Source of the DNA: Mycobacterium sp. DL99
GTDB taxonomy: Bacteria; Actinomycetota; Actinomycetes; Mycobacteriales; Mycobacteriaceae
Direction of reading: 5' to 3'
Length of the DNA stretch: 64,000 nucleotides
Assembly: GCF_004762045.1 (NCBI RefSeq)
Contig: NZ_SJOM01000007.1
Span: 425,818 to 489,817 of the forward strand
The notes under the pieces are model-generated. The model was not told the origin of the DNA. It saw only the letters and a list, made by a program, of their open reading frames with translations, and ran no database searches. The translations under genes and the position numbers were made by a program. The first letter of the stretch is position 1, and each line of letters opens with the position of its first letter. Of the stretch, positions 17,106-25,294 are shown piece by piece.

Positions 17106-19991
17106 TCATTCCGCTCCCTGGCCTTGGGGTACTTCATCTAAGCTGTGCCGCCCCGCCGATCCCACGCCTACCAACTGCCTCGCTGGCCGGGCTGGTCGGG
17201 TCCGTACATTCTGTGGCCACCAGAACCAGCGACCCATTAGCGCGGCGATGGTTGGCATCATGAAGGACCGCACCACCAGGGTGTCGAAGAGTAGACCGAG
17301 GCCGATCGTGGTCCCCACCTGAGCCATTACTCGTAGATCGCTCACCGCGAATGTCATCATGGTGAAGGCGAACACCAGACCCGCTGATGTCACCACGCTG
17401 CCGGTGCCGGCCATCGACCGGATGATGCCCGTCTTCAACCCCGCCCCGCGTTCCTCCTTGAAGCGGGCCACTAGAAGTAGGTTGTAGTCCGACCCGACGG
17501 CGAGCAGGATGATCACGGACATGCCGAGGACCATCCAGTGCAACTGAAGTCCAATGATGTGTTGCCAGATGAGTACGGACAATCCGAACGAAGCAGCCAG
17601 CGAGAGCAACACCGTACCGACGATCACCAAAGCGGCCATGACTGCGCGGGTGATGATCAGCATGATGACGAAGATCAGGCAGAGGGCGGATACGGCAGCG
17701 ATCATCAGGTCGTATGTGGTGCCATCTTGCATGTCCTTGTAGGTCGCCGCGGTGCCGCCGAGGTAGATCTTCGACGTTTCCATAGGTGTGCCCTTGATCG
17801 CTTCGAACGCGGCATTTTTGATCTGGGCGATGTGAGTGATGCCCTCAGGGGTTGCAGGGTCTCCCTGATGGGAGATGATGTAGCGCACTGCCTTTCCGTC
17901 TGGCGACACGAACTGTTTTAGGCCCCGCTTGAAGTCGGGATTGTCGAAGACTTCAGGGGGAAGGTAGAACGAATCGTCGATCTTGGACTTGTCGAACGCC
18001 TCACCCATCGCGTTCGTCTGATCCTGCTGATCTTGCTGGTCTTGCAGACCCTTTTGCGTGGCGTAGTTGGTCAGGATCCGGTGGCGGTTGGCTTCCTGAC
18101 TGGCGATTTGGGGCGGAAGCAGGGCATTCAGCTTCGTTTGAGTGGCAGCAAGCTTGTCCAAACTGGCGGTGATAGTTCCGAACTGGTCGGAGAGTTGGCT
18201 GATGCCGTCGATGGCATCGAACACCGATCGCATGGCAGCACAGGAGGGGATGTCGAAGCAGTGAGGTTCCCAGTAGAAGTAGTTGCGCAGCGGTCGGAAG
18301 AAGTCGTCGAAGTTGGCGATCTTGTCGCGTAAACCGTTCACGATCGGAACGATGTCGCGAAAGGCGTCTGTTTGCTCATTTTGGGCTGCGGCGTTCTGCT
18401 TCTGCAGCTCCATCTGTTGTCTCAGGATGTCGATCGTCTTGGAGATGTCATCGGCCTGGGCAAGAAGGTCCGCGGTGCGCCCTTCCGAATAGGACTGGTT
18501 CAGCTGTTGGGTGACGCCCTGCATGCCGATTTGGTATGGGATTGAGGTGTGTTCGATTGGTGTGCCCAGTGGTCGTGTGATGGTCTGCACCCGCGCGATG
18601 CCGGGAAGGTGGAAGACGGCCTTGGCGATCCGGTCGACGATGAGCATGTCCGCAGAATTGCGGAGGTCATGGTCGGCTCGGAGCAGGAGCATTTCGGGAT
18701 TGAGGCGGGCTTGAGAGAAGTGTCGGTCCGCCGCCGCGTAGCCCTCGTTGGCCTCGATGTCGGCAGGCAAGTAGGCGCGATCGTTGTAGCTGGTCGTGTA
18801 GGAAGGTAGAGCAAGGAGACCGATTAGGGCGACCGCAATGGACGCCACCAGAATTGGGCCCGGCCAGCGGACGACAGCGGTGCCCACCCGGCGCCAGCCG
18901 CGGGTTTTCATGGTGCGTTTAGGGTCCAGTAGGCCGAATCGGCTTGCCACGGTTAGCAGGGCGGGTGCCATGGTAAGCGCGGCCACTGTTACGACGAGCA
19001 TGCCGATCGCCAAGGGCACACCCATGGTCTGGAAGTACGGCAACCGGGTGAAACTGAGGCAGAAGGTTGCTCCGGAGATCGTCAGACCCGAGCCTAGGAT
19101 CACGTGAGCGGTCCCTCGGTACATGGTGTAGTACGCGGTTTCGCGGTCCTCGCCGGCTCGACGTGCTTCGTGATATCGGCCCATCAAAAAGATCGCGTAG
19201 TCGGTGCCCGCAGCGATCGCGAGCAAGGTAAGCAGGTTGACTGCGAACGTGGAGAGCCCGATCACTTCGTGATAACCCAGAAATGCCACGACGCCCCGGG
19301 TGGCCATCAGCTCAAACATCACCATGAACAGGACTAGGACCACAGTGACGATAGAGCGGTAGACAAGCAGCAACATCAACACGATGACCCCCATGGTCAC
19401 TGCTGTAACCAGTTGCAGACTCTTGTCGCCCGCGTCCTGTTGGGCCGAGGCCATCGGACCCGGTCCGGTGATGAAGACCTTCAAACCGGGCGGCGGCGGA
19501 GTAGCGCCTACCACGTTCTTGACCGCCTGGACGGATTCATTGGCCAACGTCTCACCCTGGTTGCCGGCGAGGTAGAGCTGGACGTAAGTCGCCTTGCCGT
19601 CGGGGCTTTGCGCGCCCCCCGCGGTCAGCGGATCACCCCAAAAGTCCTGGACGTGCTCGACATGCGTGGTGTCGGCTTCGAGCTTCTTGATCAGGCCGTC
19701 GTAATAGCGGTGTGCTTCCTCGCCGAGTGGTTTCTCGCTCTCCAGCACGATCATCGCCGAGCTATTGGAGTCGAACTCCTCAAAGACCTTGCCCGCCAGC
19801 ATCGTTGCCTGCAGCGACGGCGCGTCGTCTGGAGTCAGGGACACCGCGTGCTCCTGGCCGACGACCTCCAACTGGGGCACGACGACGTTGACAATGGCGG
19901 TTAGCGCCAGCCATCCCAGCAATACCGGCACGCAAAACACGCGAAGGAACCGAGGAATGGCCGGGTGGGCGGCAATACGGTTGTCGCTCAT
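17106..19991 (-). CDS. MmpL family RND transporter
   Basis: 961 aa mycobacterial membrane protein large. It has an N-terminal membrane segment, a periplasmic domain of about 150 residues, and the first block of five segments containing the conserved [20 protein letters not shown] with the proton-relay Asp-Tyr. A second periplasmic domain with Gln-rich coiled coil (about residues 470-680) precedes the second block, which carries [16 protein letters not shown]. The size and motifs fit the MmpL4/MmpL5 siderophore-export branch. Its start overlaps the mmpS stop by 4 bp. Substrate is inferred only: siderophore, lipid or drug export. Confidence 0.9.
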   Translation of the reverse strand: MSDNRIAAHPAIPRFLRVFCVPVLLGWLALTAIVNVVVPQLEVVGQEHAVSLTPDDAPSLQATMLAGKVFEEFDSNSSAMIVLESEKPLGEEAHRYYDGLIKKLEADTTHVEHVQDFWGDPLTAGGAQSPDGKATYVQLYLAGNQGETLANESVQAVKNVVGATPPPPGLKVFITGPGPMASAQQDAGDKSLQLVTAVTMGVIVLMLLLVYRSIVTVVLVLFMVMFELMATRGVVAFLGYHEVIGLSTFAVNLLTLLAIAAGTDYAIFLMGRYHEARRAGEDRETAYYTMYRGTAHVILGSGLTISGATFCLSFTRLPYFQTMGVPLAIGMLVVTVAALTMAPALLTVASRFGLLDPKRTMKTRGWRRVGTAVVRWPGPILVASIAVALIGLLALPSYTTSYNDRAYLPADIEANEGYAAADRHFSQARLNPEMLLLRADHDLRNSADMLIVDRIAKAVFHLPGIARVQTITRPLGTPIEHTSIPYQIGMQGVTQQLNQSYSEGRTADLLAQADDISKTIDILRQQMELQKQNAAAQNEQTDAFRDIVPIVNGLRDKIANFDDFFRPLRNYFYWEPHCFDIPSCAAMRSVFDAIDGISQLSDQFGTITASLDKLAATQTKLNALLPPQIASQEANRHRILTNYATQKGLQDQQDQQDQTNAMGEAFDKSKIDDSFYLPPEVFDNPDFKRGLKQFVSPDGKAVRYIISHQGDPATPEGITHIAQIKNAAFEAIKGTPMETSKIYLGGTAATYKDMQDGTTYDLMIAAVSALCLIFVIMLIITRAVMAALVIVGTVLLSLAASFGLSVLIWQHIIGLQLHWMVLGMSVIILLAVGSDYNLLLVARFKEERGAGLKTGIIRSMAGTGSVVTSAGLVFAFTMMTFAVSDLRVMAQVGTTIGLGLLFDTLVVRSFMMPTIAALMGRWFWWPQNVRTRPARPARQLVGVGSAGRHSLDEVPQGQGAE

Positions 19992-20422
19992 GCGGACTTC
20001 ACCAGGCAGAAAGTCTGAGCACTTACGCCTACGGACGTGTTCTCGTCCTTAATTTCGTCGTTGACGGTGATGCGGCAGCCGATGCTGTCCCCGTCGCCCT
20101 GGGCGACGATCGTGACACTCGCCGCGGGCGCAGTGGTGCTGAGAGTGACCGACCAGGGCAGAGGGGTATCCCTCACCCTCTGCGGCTGGGCGTCTAGATC
20201 GAGATAGTTGATAGTCGCCACGGCGCCTTCCTTCCCGAAGATCTCGTATTTCACAACTTTGGGGTTGAACGGCTCGGGGTCTTCGGCGAGGCCGGCGCCG
20301 GGGCGCGTGACCTCGTTGTCGGACCCGAACATGCCGTGCATGCGATGGACCACGAATCCTGATATCGCGACGACAACCACTATGAGCAGCGGAATCCACG
20401 CACGCTTGACGAGACGAGTCAC
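19988..20422 (-). CDS. MmpS family membrane protein
   Basis: 144 aa partner of the MmpL transporter. One N-terminal membrane anchor ([17 protein letters not shown]) is followed by a periplasmic beta-rich domain with the typical [24 protein letters not shown] and two late Cys ([15 protein letters not shown]) likely forming a disulfide. The MmpS domain bridges MmpL in the periplasm. It is the first gene of the pair; the upstream 109 bp separate it from a flavoprotein gene on the same strand, with no visible dedicated regulator. Confidence 0.85.
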   Translation of the reverse strand: MTRLVKRAWIPLLIVVVVAISGFVVHRMHGMFGSDNEVTRPGAGLAEDPEPFNPKVVKYEIFGKEGAVATINYLDLDAQPQRVRDTPLPWSVTLSTTAPAASVTIVAQGDGDSIGCRITVNDEIKDENTSVGVSAQTFCLVKSA

Positions 20423-20531
20423 CGAATGCCTTCGCCGACGCTTGCGTAATCGGACCTGTCGATCGCGATGACTTTCCCAGTGCGAGTTCCTAGTTCGTCG
20501 ACACCATCGGTCGTCGGCGGCCAGGGGAGCG

Positions 20532-21563
20532 TCATCTACTGTTCTCCTCCCGCCCTAAAACGGGGGGAGGGGTTCGGGACCGCACGGCAACCAGGGCCGC
20601 ATTCGTGTCGGCGATGGCTAGGTCGGCGTTCATGTGCGAGGCAGCGAGGGCGCCTGCAGCCGCAGCCGCGCCGACTTGCGCAGCAAGATCAGTGGCGTTG
20701 CCGGCGACCCACACACCCGGCACATCGGTGGTTCCTGCCATTCCTGTGACCAAGCCGCGGCCCATGCCGCCCGGCAGATCCGCCATCGGCAGCCGCAAGC
20801 CATCGAGACCGTCGGTGCGGGCCTGCATCCAAGTGAGTACCGACACGACGCGTCGGGGCACGACCTGTCCGTCGGTGAGCCGCACACCCGTGATGCCCGT
20901 CTCGTCGGACCGGATCTCCGCGACCGGGGTGTCGACGACGCGGATACCGCGGGCGGCGAATCGAGCACGGGTGTCCTCGTCCAGCTCGGTGCCGCGAGTG
21001 AAGTACACGAGGTCTTCGGTCAACTGGCGGAACAGCTGCGCGTGAAGGATCGAGCCCGAACCTCCTGCCAAGACGCCGATGGGTTCATCGCGTACCTCCC
21101 ACCCGTGGCAGAACGGGCAGTGCACGACGCCCTTGCCCCAATGCGGGGCCAGTCCGGGGATGTCGGGGAGTTTGTCTCGCAGTCCGGTGGCGACCAGCAC
21201 GCGGCGCGCCTGCACGGATCGACTGTCGGAGAGCGTGATGGTGAAGCGCGGATCTCCCTCCGCTGAGGGCGCATCCGGGGCGGCGGAGGTTACCTCGCCG
21301 GCTACGACTCGCCCGCCGTAGCGCCGCACTTCCTCGCGGCCGCGGCGCAGCAGTTCCGCCGGCGGTGTGCCGTCCAGGCCGAGCAGGGCGTGCACGCCCT
21401 CGGCGGGTGCATTGCGGGGAGTGCCGCAGTCGATCACGATGACCGAGCGGCGCAAGCGGGCCAGCATCAATGCGCCACTAAGGCCTGCGGCCCCGCCGCC
21501 GATCACCACGGCGTCAACCACATCACCCGGCAGCAGGTCCATCACTCTGTCGGCAGTTGTCAC
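20532..21563 (-). CDS. thioredoxin reductase-like FAD/NAD(P) oxidoreductase
   Basis: 343 aa TrxB-fold flavoprotein. FAD motif VIGGGAAGLSGAL (residues about 20-32), VLVATGLRDKLPDIPG, a redox-type CPFC in HCPFCHGWEV, an NADPH motif VLAGGSGSILHA, and the C-terminal VWVAGNATD. GTG 21563 fits the family N-terminus. Such proteins reduce small thiol substrates or act as disulfide oxidoreductases; the missing second Gly of the NADPH motif (GGSGS) makes cofactor choice uncertain. It is divergent from an XRE-cupin regulator, which probably controls it. Confidence 0.8.
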   Translation of the reverse strand: MTTADRVMDLLPGDVVDAVVIGGGAAGLSGALMLARLRRSVIVIDCGTPRNAPAEGVHALLGLDGTPPAELLRRGREEVRRYGGRVVAGEVTSAAPDAPSAEGDPRFTITLSDSRSVQARRVLVATGLRDKLPDIPGLAPHWGKGVVHCPFCHGWEVRDEPIGVLAGGSGSILHAQLFRQLTEDLVYFTRGTELDEDTRARFAARGIRVVDTPVAEIRSDETGITGVRLTDGQVVPRRVVSVLTWMQARTDGLDGLRLPMADLPGGMGRGLVTGMAGTTDVPGVWVAGNATDLAAQVGAAAAAGALAASHMNADLAIADTNAALVAVRSRTPPPVLGREENSR

Positions 21564-21671
21564 AGGCGTCGTCCCACCCTTTTTCTCGTGTTAGTTGGGG
21601 TCCAGACCGGTCGCCGGTCGGTATGTGATGAGCGTAGGCACGCCTTGCCATATCGACATATGATCATGCCT

Positions 21672-22289
21672 ATGACGCAAGAAAGTGGTGATCTGGACAG
21701 CCTGGTGCGCAAACGCATTCGCGCTCTGCGTGTTGCGCAGGGTTGGTCCTTGGATGAGTTGGCCACCCGGGCACGACTTAGTCCGTCGTCGCTTAGTCGC
21801 ATCGAGACGGGCTCACGACGCCTCGCCCTGGACCAACTTGTCACGATCGCTCGAGCCCTGGACACTTCGCTGGACCAGTTGGTCGAAACCGAGGCCGACG
21901 ACGTGATCTCTCACCCGACGGTCGATGCGGCCCACGGGGTAATGCGGTGGCCGATCAAGGCGAATTCCGGCATGACCGTGGTACGCATGCGCATGACGAA
22001 CCCGCCCCCGGAGAATCCCGCACGCATGCGTGCTCACCCGGGGCAAGAGTGGCTCGTTGTCCTGTCCGGCACCGCGGTGCTGATGCTCGGCCACCGTCGT
22101 TTACGGGTGGAAACCAACGAGGCCGCCGAGTTTCCCACCATGCTGCCGCACGCGATCGGCGCCGAGGGTGGACCGTGTGAGATCTTGGGCATCTTCGACC
22201 GCGACGCCCGCCGGGCGCACCAATCCGATAAGGAGACGACCGCAGGGAACAACGGCCAGGGTGATCGGATCGCCCGCTTGTATTCCTGA
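21672..22289 (+). CDS. XRE family regulator with cupin domain
   Basis: 205 aa. Residues about 8-65 are an XRE helix-turn-helix (RIRALRVAQGWSLDELATRARLSPSSLSRIETGSR). Residues about 105-190 are a cupin (HPGQEWLVVLSGTAVLMLG ... FPTMLPHAIGAEGG), likely a ligand sensor. ATG codons at 21660, 21666 and 21672 are in frame; no Shine-Dalgarno site distinguishes them. It is divergent from the thioredoxin reductase-like gene across about 100 bp, the usual arrangement for local control. Confidence 0.85.
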   Translation: MTQESGDLDSLVRKRIRALRVAQGWSLDELATRARLSPSSLSRIETGSRRLALDQLVTIARALDTSLDQLVETEADDVISHPTVDAAHGVMRWPIKANSGMTVVRMRMTNPPPENPARMRAHPGQEWLVVLSGTAVLMLGHRRLRVETNEAAEFPTMLPHAIGAEGGPCEILGIFDRDARRAHQSDKETTAGNNGQGDRIARLYS

Positions 22290-22382
22290 CTACTTGCGCA
22301 TCTGTCGGCTCGAGCAACCTTCGCCTTGCCGGCCGCGCAAGACGTGGTGCATGAAGCGCATGCCTCGACTTACCGTCGACGC

Positions 22383-23237
22383 ATGACGTTATCCGCGCAT
22401 GACCGCGGCGCTCACGGCGCAGATCGGTGTGGGGTCCAGGACCAGGCGGAAATCCTCGACCTCGACGCGGAACTACTCGCCGAGCACACCGCATCCATCA
22501 CCGCTTTGCTGCCCGTCAACGTGTGCCCTCACCAGATCCTGGATTTGGGCTGCGGGACAGGCGCGGGCACCTTCGCCCTGCTCGCACGTTTCCCTGAGGC
22601 GCACGTGACCGCCGTAGACTCCGCGGTCAGTCACCTGCGGCGCGTGCGAGAAAGGGCCTGCGAAGCTGGAGTGGCCGACCGCGTAAGCACCGTTCAGGCC
22701 GATCTCAACGCGACATGGCCGAACCTCGGCGAACCGGACTTGGTGTGGGCGTCGGCCGCCCTGCACCACATGGCCGATCCCGACGACACTTTGCGCCGGG
22801 TCCATGACACTCTCGCCCCCGGCGGACTCCTCGCCGTTGTCGAACTCGCCGGCTTCCCCCGGTTTCTGCCCGATGATGCCCCAATGGGCCAGCCTGGCCT
22901 AGAGACGCGCTGCCACAGCGCGATTGACCGCCGCCACGCCGGCCAATTACCCCACCGGGGTGCCGACTGGGGGCCCAGGCTCACCGCTGCCGGATTCACC
23001 GTCGAAGTTGAACGCACGATCACCGTCAACATCGAGCACTCCCGATCCGAGGCGGTAGGCCGCTACGCACTCCACAGTCTCCGCGGTATGCGCAGGGCCG
23101 CGGCCGACGCGCTCTCGGTCGATGACCTCATTGCGATGGATCAGCTGCTCGACATCGAAGGCCCACACAGCATCCTGGGTCGCGATGACCTTGCAGTACG
23201 CACTGAGCGCGCCGTGTGGGTCGCACGCCGCACGTGA
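22383..23237 (+). CDS. class I SAM-dependent methyltransferase
   Basis: 284 aa with motif I ILDLGCGTGAGTFALLARF (about residues 50-68), motif II TAVDSAVSHL, and ALHHMADPDDTLRRVHDTLAPGGLLAVVELAG, typical of methyltransferase type 11/25 domains. The C-terminal segment is extended and helical (DALSVDDLIAMDQLLD). ATG 22383 fits the family start. It is co-directional with the XRE-cupin gene, 93 bp downstream, so it may be in the same unit. Substrate unknown. Confidence 0.8.
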   Translation: MTLSAHDRGAHGADRCGVQDQAEILDLDAELLAEHTASITALLPVNVCPHQILDLGCGTGAGTFALLARFPEAHVTAVDSAVSHLRRVRERACEAGVADRVSTVQADLNATWPNLGEPDLVWASAALHHMADPDDTLRRVHDTLAPGGLLAVVELAGFPRFLPDDAPMGQPGLETRCHSAIDRRHAGQLPHRGADWGPRLTAAGFTVEVERTITVNIEHSRSEAVGRYALHSLRGMRRAAADALSVDDLIAMDQLLDIEGPHSILGRDDLAVRTERAVWVARRT

Positions 23238-23259
23238 GCGCCGAGGAGCGCTTGCTCAC
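23234..23259 (+). terminator. possible hairpin terminator
   Basis: GTGAGC and GCTCAC pair across the methyltransferase stop codon with partial inner pairing and no T-run. Weak; many actinobacterial terminators lack a T-run. The next 395 bp (23260-23654) hold no recognisable gene. Confidence 0.25.
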
Positions 23260-23654
23260 CCGGCAGAGCCGCACTGCCGCCACAAGTTGTCCACCGGATA
23301 CAACGTGTGTGTTCTGCGTAGTGGCGAGCCGAAAATGATGCCGTGCGCCCGAATCCCGAAGTCCTCCTTTATGACTGTCGGCCGTCGGATCGCTTGACGT
23401 GGCGCCGACTAAAGGAATTCGCCGAGGTGACGCTGTATCGGTGGCGAGACCATGCTCCGCAAAACCGGGATTCAAGATCTGCAACGGAAATGGACAAGCC
23501 TCTGCGACACGGTCAAAGTAGCCACGCGTGTCTTGTCAATGTTCGCTGCATCTCGACGGCGGCGAGGTCTCATCACCGTTCCGTGAGGCCGGCCACGGCT
23601 GCTGATTCGTGAGCTAGCGCAAATAAGGTTCTGGCAGGGCAATACGCTGGCGTC

Positions 23655-24263
23655 ATGGCGCGCCCCAAGATCATCGCTGAAGTTGACCTGCTCGACCGAT
23701 TGTTGGATGCGTTCGCCGATCTGGGCTACGAGGGAACCAGCCTGCGTGAGCTTTGCCGCCATCTGGGTATCAGTCACAATCTGATCCACCGGCGGTACTC
23801 CTCGAAAGAGGCGGCGTGGGAAGCGGCCGTCGACCACGGCTTTATGCAGCTGTCTAGCGCCCTGGCCGCCTCCGGTCTGCGTCCCGAGCAGGAACCGCTG
23901 GACCAGTTACGACGTGTGATGCGCAGCTATGCACGCATCACACTTGAGCGGCCGGCCCTGGCGCGGATCATCCAGCAGGAGAGCTCCCACCCGGGCCCGC
24001 GCTTCGACTACATGGTGGAGCGCTACATCGCGCCGACCCGAGCCCTTAGCTCGGCGTTGTTGGCGCAACTGCAGGACAGTGGAGTCATGCGGGCCGGTGC
24101 TATCGGCACTGTCTACTTCTTCCTCACCACCTGGGGAATCGGGGGATTGGCGAGCGTCCCCGAGGATCTGCGCGGATCAAAGAGCAACTCGCAAGCGGCG
24201 TTGAAGCTGGCCTATCTAACCGTGGACGTCATCATCGACGGCCTTCGTAAACCCCGAGATTAA
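23655..24263 (+). CDS. TetR family transcriptional regulator
   Basis: 202 aa. The N-terminal helix-turn-helix spans about residues 10-55 (LLDAFADLGYEGTSLRELCRHLGISHNLIHRRYSSKEAAW). The C-terminal ligand domain includes IIQQESSHPGPRFDYMVERYI, typical of TetR proteins linked to lipid genes. Its stop codon abuts a paired dyad (24263-24306) that also occurs before mceA and before the CAP gene. It is therefore the best candidate regulator of those three units. No copy of the dyad lies upstream of the gene itself, so autoregulation is not shown. Confidence 0.85.
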   Translation: MARPKIIAEVDLLDRLLDAFADLGYEGTSLRELCRHLGISHNLIHRRYSSKEAAWEAAVDHGFMQLSSALAASGLRPEQEPLDQLRRVMRSYARITLERPALARIIQQESSHPGPRFDYMVERYIAPTRALSSALLAQLQDSGVMRAGAIGTVYFFLTTWGIGGLASVPEDLRGSKSNSQAALKLAYLTVDVIIDGLRKPRD

Positions 24264-24306
24264 GTTGACAGTTGTCACCAAATTGCTATGGTGACAACTG
24301 TCAACT
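24263..24306 (+). promoter_or_regulatory. paired-dyad operator with embedded promoter (site 1)
   Basis: Two 17-bp arms, AGTTGACAGTTGTCACC (24263-24279) and GGTGACAACTGTCAACT (24290-24306), are perfect inverted repeats separated by 10 bp. Each arm is itself a dyad TGACAnnTGTCA; centres are 26 bp apart. TTGACA (24265-24270) and TATGGT (24287-24292), spaced 16 bp, form a likely promoter inside it, so a bound repressor would block RNA polymerase. Confidence 0.75.
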
Positions 24307-24322
24307 AATAAAGGGGTGGCTG

Positions 24323-25294
24323 GTGATCGCAGCGGCTGACGAACAGCTCCATGCGCCGGGACCGGAGTCGGCCTGGCAGGAGAGTTATTACTTCAACTGG
24401 GCAGACTTGGAGGGCCGCTACTTCGGGCTGGCCCGCATCGGGTTCAACCCACACGCCGGCCGCGTCGACGGTGCGCTGTTCACGGTCCGTGACGGCAGGC
24501 TCGAATACCTCTACCCGGGTGTCGGTCTGCCGTACGACGCCCAGGCTACGCATTCAGCAGAATTCGGCATCAGGGCGGGCGCGCTGTCCTTCTCGATGCG
24601 AGAACCCTTGAAGCGGTGGAATATTCACCTGTCAGGGCGCAACGAGATCGATCTCACCTGGACAGCGCTGTCCGCACCATACGACTACCACGACGGTCCG
24701 ACGACGTACGGATCGGCGGCCGGCGAGCCGGTGGCGGCCAACCATTTCGAACAGCCCGGCACGGTGACCGGTCGTATCCGTGTGGGTGCCGCACAGTACG
24801 ACATCGAGGGGTTCGGTCAACGTGACAAATCCTGGGGTGTCCGCGAATGGGGTGCCATCACCGGCTGGGAGTGGGTGACCGCCTCCTTCGGGCCGCATTT
24901 CGGGTTCAACGCGACACTGCTGCACGGGACCACCGCCACGCCGACCGGATTCGTACATCGGGGCGGCGTGAACCGGCCGCTGACCGCGGTGCAGGTCGAC
25001 TACGAATGGACTCGCATCCCGCAGGTGCCGCGGGCCGCGCGGCTAGTCCTCACCGACGTCGACGGTGAAACCTACGTCGTGCGGGCCTCCGCCTTGGCGC
25101 AGGTCCCATTAGCCAAGCAGGGATTGCTGATCCAGGAAACCCCGGCACGATTCGAAACCTCGATCGACGGTGTCCGGCACGCCGGCGTCGGCGTCATGGA
25201 ACACGCCTGGCATGCCGGCTGGCGCGGAACGCTGCAGCGCATACCCGATCTCGCACCGGTGTTGGCGAATGCCCTGAAGGGGAAGGTCAGATGA
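24323..25294 (+). CDS. DUF7065/DUF7064-like protein
   Basis: 323 aa soluble, Trp/Gly-rich, beta-rich protein. The segment EGFGQRDKSWGVREWG and the surrounding pattern resemble mycobacterial proteins annotated DUF7065/DUF7064, distantly like carotenoid hydratase/tocopherol cyclase lipocalin-type folds that hold hydrophobic ligands. GTG 24323 was chosen because AAGGGG lies 6 nt upstream and it clears the operator; the open frame extends back into the operator. The stop overlaps the PEP-utilising enzyme gene by 4 bp, indicating a functional pair. Family assignment is from memory of motif appearance, so moderate confidence. Confidence 0.6.
   Translation: MIAAADEQLHAPGPESAWQESYYFNWADLEGRYFGLARIGFNPHAGRVDGALFTVRDGRLEYLYPGVGLPYDAQATHSAEFGIRAGALSFSMREPLKRWNIHLSGRNEIDLTWTALSAPYDYHDGPTTYGSAAGEPVAANHFEQPGTVTGRIRVGAAQYDIEGFGQRDKSWGVREWGAITGWEWVTASFGPHFGFNATLLHGTTATPTGFVHRGGVNRPLTAVQVDYEWTRIPQVPRAARLVLTDVDGETYVVRASALAQVPLAKQGLLIQETPARFETSIDGVRHAGVGVMEHAWHAGWRGTLQRIPDLAPVLANALKGKVR

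Noticed and set aside
21550..21561. CGGCAGTTGTCA as a fourth site of the TGACAnnTGTCA operator
   Set aside because: It differs at two positions, has no second arm and lies in the first codons of the flavoprotein gene.
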